NCBI GenBank assembly: GCA_965230045.1 | Contig: OZ245940.1 | Location: 3,100,001 to 3,164,000, forward strand | From: G963662905 sp965230045 | Lineage (GTDB): Bacteria > Bacteroidota > Bacteroidia > Bacteroidales > WRLA01 | DNA length: 64,000 nt | Direction: 5' to 3' | Shown here: piece after piece, positions 59,379 through 64,000 of the stretch | How positions within the stretch are numbered: the first letter of the stretch is position 1 | Layout of the letters: each line of letters starts with the position of its first letter | Made by a program: the position numbers and the translations under genes | The notes under the pieces: generated by a model | What the model was told of the DNA's origin: nothing | Seen by the model: the letters and a program-made list of their open reading frames with translations, nothing else | Database searches by the model: none

Positions 59379-62012
59379 ATGACGGAGACAAACAAGAACC
59401 ATATTCATAAGTTAATTATCCTGCTGCTACAGATAATTCCCGCTTTTGCATTTGGGCAATTAACGGTCAACACGACTCACTCAAACCTTACGGCCACCTC
59501 CGTCACAATTTCTGCTACATTTACGGGCGGAAGCAGTTCGCTCAATGTATCAAACTGTATATTAAGCTATGGAACCAGCAGTGGAAATTACGGAAGCGGA
59601 CAAACGGAAGGGATACTTGAGCTGGTCAGCAGTAATGGAGGAATCAACATCTTCCAATTGAGCAACCTCAGCCCATCAACAGATTATTACTATGTTATTG
59701 ACTATACATATCAGGGCAGCGATTACGAATCCCAAGAAAATTCATTTACCACAGCAGCACCAGAACCGGCAATTGTTATCACAGATTCCACTAGCGAAAT
59801 CAGCCCTTCGGGTGTACGGCTAAATGCAACAATTGAAACAGGCAGCATCCTGCCCACAGACCAAATCCGTTTTGAATGGGGCGCTTCAACTTCTTATGGC
59901 AATAGCACAAATGCAACGCCCAATTCCACATCCTTCAACACAAACGCCTCACTCTGGATTGATGCGGCACAGCTTAGCTCAGGCACAACATACCACTACC
60001 GAATTGCGGCCCGCGATCAGTCGCTGGGATCATACCAAACGCTTTACGGGGCGGACAGGACATTCAAACTCTACAATACACCTGTTGCACAGAGCGCTAC
60101 CGACCTCAAACCTTATAGCTTTCAGGCCAACTGGAGCTCATATAATAACGCCGCAACTTACATTCTTGATGTAAGCAGCTCTGCCACATTTGATTCATAC
60201 GTAAGCGGATATCACGGACTGGAGATTGAAGCTCCGGCCACTTCCTTCCTAGCTTCAGAAAACCTGACGCCAGGAACAATTTATTATTACCGCATCATGG
60301 CAAAACTTCAGGGCAGCAACAATACAACCGCCAATTCAAATACAATCAGCCTGCAACTTCCGGGAACACTTACATGGACCGGCCTGCAAACTGCCGACTG
60401 GCACACTACCGGCAATTGGGACATGAATACTGTGCCCGATGAAAACCTGAAAGTTGTAATTCCAGGAAGCCTAAAAGCTCATTGGCCCATTATATCTTCC
60501 AACGAAAACATTGATCAGCTTGAGATGGAAGAAGGCTCGCAATTAACAATAAACAGCGCCGCAAGCCTGACGGTTAACCAAAACGGCCTGCTCATTCCTC
60601 CGGATGCCGCTTTAATCCTGAACAACGGCAATCTGATCATAAATTCAGGAAACCTCATGATTGAATCCGAAAGTTCAGGTTCAGGCGGACTGGTTATACA
60701 AGACGATGCATCCACAGTCAGCCTTACAAATGGCAGTAATATCATGGAACGCTACATCAGCGGAGGCACCTGGCATGCAGTAAGCACTCCAGTTGCAGGA
60801 GCGTTGGCAGGGCAGTATTTCTTTGATCATAATCCGGTGGTTTATTTGCTTCGCCATTTTGAATCGTCGAGCTGGGATGGCAGTACGGAACCCTGCGAAG
60901 ATTGCTGGGACTATATCGAAGATCTCTCCACCCCACTCACCAGCATGAAAGGATATTTCTATTGGGCTGATGCTGCAGCAGCTACTATTGATTTCAGCGG
61001 CACTTTCCACAACGGAAATATAAGTTTTGATCTTACTGATCGCAATACGACAGCAGATGCAGACGGCTCAGGCTGGAATTTTGTGGGCAACCCCTACCCC
61101 TCTCCTTTTAACTGGGACAATATTAGCATTCCTGCCGGTTGTGATGATGCCATATATTTTTGGCAGCCCGGTTCTGGCGCGGATGGCGATTATAAATCGT
61201 GGGTCAATGGCGGTGGTGGAAGCGAAAATGCTATCGTTCCGATTGGACAGGGGTTCTTTGTTCATGCTACCGATGATAATGTCAGCCTACAGCTCACCAA
61301 TAGCAGCCGCGTGCACAATACAAAATCATTCTATAAAGAAGAGATCAGAAATGAATTAAAAATCAGCATAGGCGACTATTTGAAAGATGAAATGTTCATT
61401 CGGATTAATGATGAAGCCAGCGAGAATTTCGACAAAAGCTACGATGCCTATAAATATTTTGGCACCAACATCCCTCAGGTTTATACCATAAGCCCGAAAA
61501 ATGAATTACTCGAAATACAAAGTCTTCCAAAAGACAAAGGCTGGCTGGAAGTACCGATCAGCTTCCGTTTCAGCGAAGATGGAAATTACGAAATAGGTTT
61601 TGAGCAAACGGAAAGCTTTGATGCAGAGACCAACATATACTTAAAAAATAATGAAACCGACGACCTTATTGATCTGAGGAACAAGAATTCTGTAGAATTC
61701 TATTTCGAAGCGGGAGTTCATGAAAATCCATTTAGTATCGTGATTACCGAAAGCTCAATGAGCGTTGAAGAAGATATAAAGGATGATTACAGCATATACA
61801 GCAATGCAGGGCACATCATCATAAAAAGACGAAGCAAAAGCATGCGGAGTGATTTTAGATTTGCAGTTTATGACCTGACGGGCAGAATTATTAAACAGGG
61901 GAATCTGCCCGGCGGTCAGGTCATCATTGACATGAAAGGTCATGCCCATGCATGCTATATTGTTCAGGTTACCGGTGCAGAGAGAATAAGGCAGAAAAAA
62001 ATCATGTTCTAA
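59379..62012 (+). CDS. Secreted fibronectin-type III-like T9SS protein (877 residues)
   Basis: A signal peptide ends at AFAFGQ (about residue 27). Three fibronectin-III-like domains follow, marked by LSNLSPSTDYYYVIDYTYQ, LSSGTTYHYRIAARDQ and NLTPGTIYYYRIMAKLQ. A TWTGLQTADWHTTGNWDMNTVP segment (about 330-352) starts a parallel-beta-like stretch. The region with GWNFVGNPYPSPFNW near 565 is a pattern seen in many T9SS cargo proteins. The end (VYDLTGRIIKQGNLPGGQVIID ... KKIMF) is a T9SS sorting domain. It is probably a surface protein of unknown ligand. A small PID-CTERM-like gene follows 23 bp later. Confidence 0.82.
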   Translation: MTETNKNHIHKLIILLLQIIPAFAFGQLTVNTTHSNLTATSVTISATFTGGSSSLNVSNCILSYGTSSGNYGSGQTEGILELVSSNGGINIFQLSNLSPSTDYYYVIDYTYQGSDYESQENSFTTAAPEPAIVITDSTSEISPSGVRLNATIETGSILPTDQIRFEWGASTSYGNSTNATPNSTSFNTNASLWIDAAQLSSGTTYHYRIAARDQSLGSYQTLYGADRTFKLYNTPVAQSATDLKPYSFQANWSSYNNAATYILDVSSSATFDSYVSGYHGLEIEAPATSFLASENLTPGTIYYYRIMAKLQGSNNTTANSNTISLQLPGTLTWTGLQTADWHTTGNWDMNTVPDENLKVVIPGSLKAHWPIISSNENIDQLEMEEGSQLTINSAASLTVNQNGLLIPPDAALILNNGNLIINSGNLMIESESSGSGGLVIQDDASTVSLTNGSNIMERYISGGTWHAVSTPVAGALAGQYFFDHNPVVYLLRHFESSSWDGSTEPCEDCWDYIEDLSTPLTSMKGYFYWADAAAATIDFSGTFHNGNISFDLTDRNTTADADGSGWNFVGNPYPSPFNWDNISIPAGCDDAIYFWQPGSGADGDYKSWVNGGGGSENAIVPIGQGFFVHATDDNVSLQLTNSSRVHNTKSFYKEEIRNELKISIGDYLKDEMFIRINDEASENFDKSYDAYKYFGTNIPQVYTISPKNELLEIQSLPKDKGWLEVPISFRFSEDGNYEIGFEQTESFDAETNIYLKNNETDDLIDLRNKNSVEFYFEAGVHENPFSIVITESSMSVEEDIKDDYSIYSNAGHIIIKRRSKSMRSDFRFAVYDLTGRIIKQGNLPGGQVIIDMKGHAHACYIVQVTGAERIRQKKIMF

Positions 62013-62023
62013 CGAACTGAAAA

Positions 62024-62031
62024 AAGGAGGT
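62024..62031 (+). promoter_or_regulatory. Perfect Shine-Dalgarno (AAGGAGGT) before a small gene
   Basis: AAGGAGGT lies 4 bp before the ATG at 62036. Genes elsewhere in this window show no such strong site, as expected in Bacteroidota, so this is exceptional. It also decides the start codon. Confidence 0.8.
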
Positions 62032-62035
62032 AATC

Positions 62036-62326
62036 ATGAATCGATGGATACGCAAAACAATAAACGTTCTTTCGATAATTCTGATTGTTTTGGTCAGCAA
62101 GCAAGTAACAGCTGATGGGCCGCCACCACCGCCGGGAGATCCTACGGGAGCCGGAGGCGGAGCACAAGGAGACCCGCTGGGGGGCGGAGCACCTGTGGGT
62201 GGCGGCACAGCGCTGTTAGTGATTATGGCCGGAGGCTATGCCCTTGTTAAAGCCAACAGACAGATGAATCGAAATACGTTTCAAAATATAACAGGTAAAA
62301 AGCACTCATCAAACACGAGTGCCTGA
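62036..62326 (+). CDS. Small Gly/Pro-rich PID-CTERM-like membrane protein
   Basis: 96 residues. The N-terminal signal segment (about 8-26) ends at VTADG. A low-complexity PPPPPGDPTGAGGG region follows. GAPVGGGTALLVIMAGGYAL (about 51-70) is a hydrophobic helix followed by basic residues (KANRQMNR). This layout, a Pro/Gly box then one helix then Lys/Arg, is that of short PID-CTERM-type sorting tails of Bacteroidota. It is co-transcribed with the T9SS protein before it, so it may be a processed surface or outer-membrane peptide. The function is unknown. Confidence 0.7.
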   Translation: MNRWIRKTINVLSIILIVLVSKQVTADGPPPPPGDPTGAGGGAQGDPLGGGAPVGGGTALLVIMAGGYALVKANRQMNRNTFQNITGKKHSSNTSA

Positions 62327-62369
62327 CCCAAAAAGACCTCTATCCCTATCTACTGCTTTTTATTGCTTT

Positions 62370-62400
62370 CCGGGGCACGTTCCAGTGCCCCGGTTTCCTT
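62370..62400. terminator. Bidirectional terminator
   Basis: A 9-bp GC-rich stem (CCGGGGCAC with GTGCCCCGG) with a T-rich tail lies between convergent genes. Confidence 0.8.
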
Positions 62401-62408
62401 TAACAGCA

Positions 62409-64000
62409 TTATTTTTCCGCAGCAAGCCACGCACAGGAATGTGGCGGCATCTCAATTTCCAGCTTTTGTCCTGCTTGATTAACTGCCAATGCGTTTAAAA
62501 TATCACGATATTGTTTATCCTGTTTCAGCGGAATTTCAAGCTTTTGCAGCTGATCCGAATTATTAAAAACAGCAATAATTTCATCCTGTGCATCAAAGCG
62601 GCTATATGCCAGAGATTTCTTTTCATCATCAACAATCAGATATTCCAGTTCTCCATTGGAAAGCACGGGATTTGCTGTGCGCAAAGCGATGAAGTTGCGG
62701 TAGATATCAAAAAGCGCATGATTAAATTCCACTTTATCTGCAGGACGTTCAAGCCCGGTAGGATGTGTTGTTTCTGTTTCAAATTCATAATCCGGCCAAA
62801 TGAGCGGTTTCCGGGTTGAAGGGTCGTCAGCACCCCACATGCCCATTTCATCACCTGCCCAGATATGCGGAGCACCCACAAAACTGAATTGCTGTGCCAA
62901 AAGCATTTTCAGGATATCATAGGTTTCTTTATCCGGCTTATTGATTTTATAATTTGGATCATCGGCCGGTTTTGCATGCATTTTATACATATTTTTATTG
63001 TAGAGCGATGTGGAAACCCTGGGCGCATCATGGCTTGCCGTAAGGTTCATCATAGCATAATTGCTTGCTTCAGGAAGGTTGGAAGCAAATCGTTTCAGAC
63101 TGTCCACAAACTCGGAAACAGGAATCTCATCGGGCGATTGGTTAAAGAAGTGGCGTGCTGCGCGATACCAACGATAATTCATTACGGCATCAAACACATC
63201 CCCTTGCAGGAATGGTTTTGGGTCAAGCAATTTATCAGGCCATGCTTCCCACCATACTTCTCCAACAAGGTATGCTTCGGGATTGATTTTACGCACTTCC
63301 TTACGGTAATCGCGCCAGAAGCCCAAAGGAATTTCAGCCGCAACATCCAGACGGAAACCGTCCACACCGTCCGAGGGGTCGCCATCGCCATTGGGATCAA
63401 GCCAGCGGCGCGTTACATTCATGATATGCTCTTTGGCTGCCGGATCATAGATATCGCCTTCCATCACCCGGATGCCATTGCTGTGATCGGCAAATTGGGT
63501 TTCACGGATTTCGGGCAGGTCGTACACGCCAAACCATCCATGATATTTGAATTCGTTTTCAGGGGTTTCGGGATCATCAAAAGACTCTACCCAATACCAA
63601 TCTTTAAACTGCGACTCCTCCCCTTTTTCCACCACATCTTTCCATGCCCAGCAGGTGTGTCCTGTATGATTCCAGCTGAAATCCATAATTACTTTCATTC
63701 CGCGTTTATGCATTTCATCCACCAGCGCAACAAACATTGAATCTGCCGTGGTCATTTGCCATGTTTCTACATTGGCCGGTTCTTCAGCAGCCATAATTTC
63801 AATGTCCCTGTCCGGATCTGGCCCAAAGTTACGGTCGATGTGCCTCCAGTGCCGTGCATCATATTTATGCAGGGAAGGCGCATCATTGAGCGGATTGAAA
63901 TAAATCGCCGTTACGCCCAATGAGTCGAGGTAATCGAGCTGATCGAAAACACCCTGCAAATCGCCACCATAGCGCCTGAGCTGCGATTTCTGCCCAAAAT
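62409..64000 (-). CDS. GH13 alpha-amylase family enzyme, N-terminus beyond the right edge
   Basis: The frame is open through 64000; codons before the TTG at 63959 read FGQKSQLRRYGGD, which continue the GH13 homology, so the start lies outside. Conserved regions in order: YFNPLNDAPSLHKYDARHW, VIMDFSWNHTG (region I), DGFRLDVAAEI (nucleophile Asp), AYLVGEVWWE (acid/base Glu) and LTASHDAPR (third catalytic Asp). The pattern fits neopullulanase/cyclomaltodextrinase-like enzymes that cleave alpha-1,4 (and 1,6) links in maltodextrins. The C-terminal beta domain ends NQAGQKLEIEMPPHSCAWLAAEK. Neither its location (cytosol or periplasm) nor its partners can be judged here. Confidence 0.9.
   Translation of the reverse strand, partial: FGQKSQLRRYGGDLQGVFDQLDYLDSLGVTAIYFNPLNDAPSLHKYDARHWRHIDRNFGPDPDRDIEIMAAEEPANVETWQMTTADSMFVALVDEMHKRGMKVIMDFSWNHTGHTCWAWKDVVEKGEESQFKDWYWVESFDDPETPENEFKYHGWFGVYDLPEIRETQFADHSNGIRVMEGDIYDPAAKEHIMNVTRRWLDPNGDGDPSDGVDGFRLDVAAEIPLGFWRDYRKEVRKINPEAYLVGEVWWEAWPDKLLDPKPFLQGDVFDAVMNYRWYRAARHFFNQSPDEIPVSEFVDSLKRFASNLPEASNYAMMNLTASHDAPRVSTSLYNKNMYKMHAKPADDPNYKINKPDKETYDILKMLLAQQFSFVGAPHIWAGDEMGMWGADDPSTRKPLIWPDYEFETETTHPTGLERPADKVEFNHALFDIYRNFIALRTANPVLSNGELEYLIVDDEKKSLAYSRFDAQDEIIAVFNNSDQLQKLEIPLKQDKQYRDILNALAVNQAGQKLEIEMPPHSCAWLAAEK

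Noticed and set aside
62865..63740. 291-codon frame antisense to the GH13 gene
   Set aside because: It is a shadow of the amylase reading frame, which carries all catalytic motifs.

Overview
The window comes from a bacterium of the phylum Bacteroidota, probably free-living or marine/sediment rather than a gut Bacteroides. Supporting signs are: Bacteroidota-type -7 promoter motifs (TAnnTTTG) just upstream of many genes; four large secreted proteins with type IX secretion (T9SS) C-terminal sorting domains; families typical of the phylum (DUF4199, DUF5606, TM2, DUF2752, DUF3089); almost no Shine-Dalgarno sequences; and a bacterial sphingolipid gene cluster.

Layout. 1-4971: 3' part of a very long TPR-like repeat gene, with 16 nearly identical 57-residue units, then about 11 diverged units and a C-terminal domain. 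It is broken by a 2-bp frameshift inside a duplicated block. 4972-6843: AT-rich spacer and dnaA. Each of the 16 identical repeat units carries a perfect DnaA-box sequence at 171-bp spacing, upstream of dnaA. 6923-9052: phosphatase, PLP dehydratase/racemase and an RsmI-like methyltransferase, overlapping. 9195-17398: lipid cluster with serine palmitoyltransferase, two GNAT-type ceramide synthase candidates and a ceramide-reductase-type SDR. A second promoter then drives a HisC/CobD-like PLP enzyme, a CDP-alcohol phosphotransferase, a LicC/PntC-like cytidylyltransferase and a LysE-type exporter. Together these could build and attach an amino-alcohol-phosphate head group on ceramide. 17459-24818: metabolism (transaldolase, glutaminase, thioredoxin reductase), lipoproteins and a thioredoxin-like protein. 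25061-25458: tmRNA. 25554-31665: LVIVD-like lipoprotein, ferredoxin reductase, and a leftward operon DUF4199/GT2/GT4/CNB-histidine kinase. 31774-32811: SRP RNA and xerD. 32975-41243: T9SS protein, SDR, class III aminotransferase, TerC, purB, DUF5606.

41302-46406 is a low-GC accessory island. It holds orphan genes bracketed by short inverted repeats and an attC-like hairpin, a decayed IS1182-family element with clear terminal repeats and a 4-bp target duplication, several perfect palindromes, and one copy of a 123-bp dispersed palindromic repeat whose other copy ends on the stop codon of the SDR gene at 36 kb.

46407-50050: pyrKD with a structured leader, TM2/DUF2752 genes, murB. 50210-58970: a leftward group with an ECF sigma factor, a membrane-anchored anti-sigma-like protein ending in a beta-barrel, and two giant PKD-repeat T9SS proteins. 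59379-62326: a T9SS fibronectin-like protein and a small PID-CTERM-like protein preceded by an unusually perfect Shine-Dalgarno. 62409-64000: a GH13 alpha-amylase running off the right edge.

All functional assignments come from recognising motifs by eye. No database search was run.
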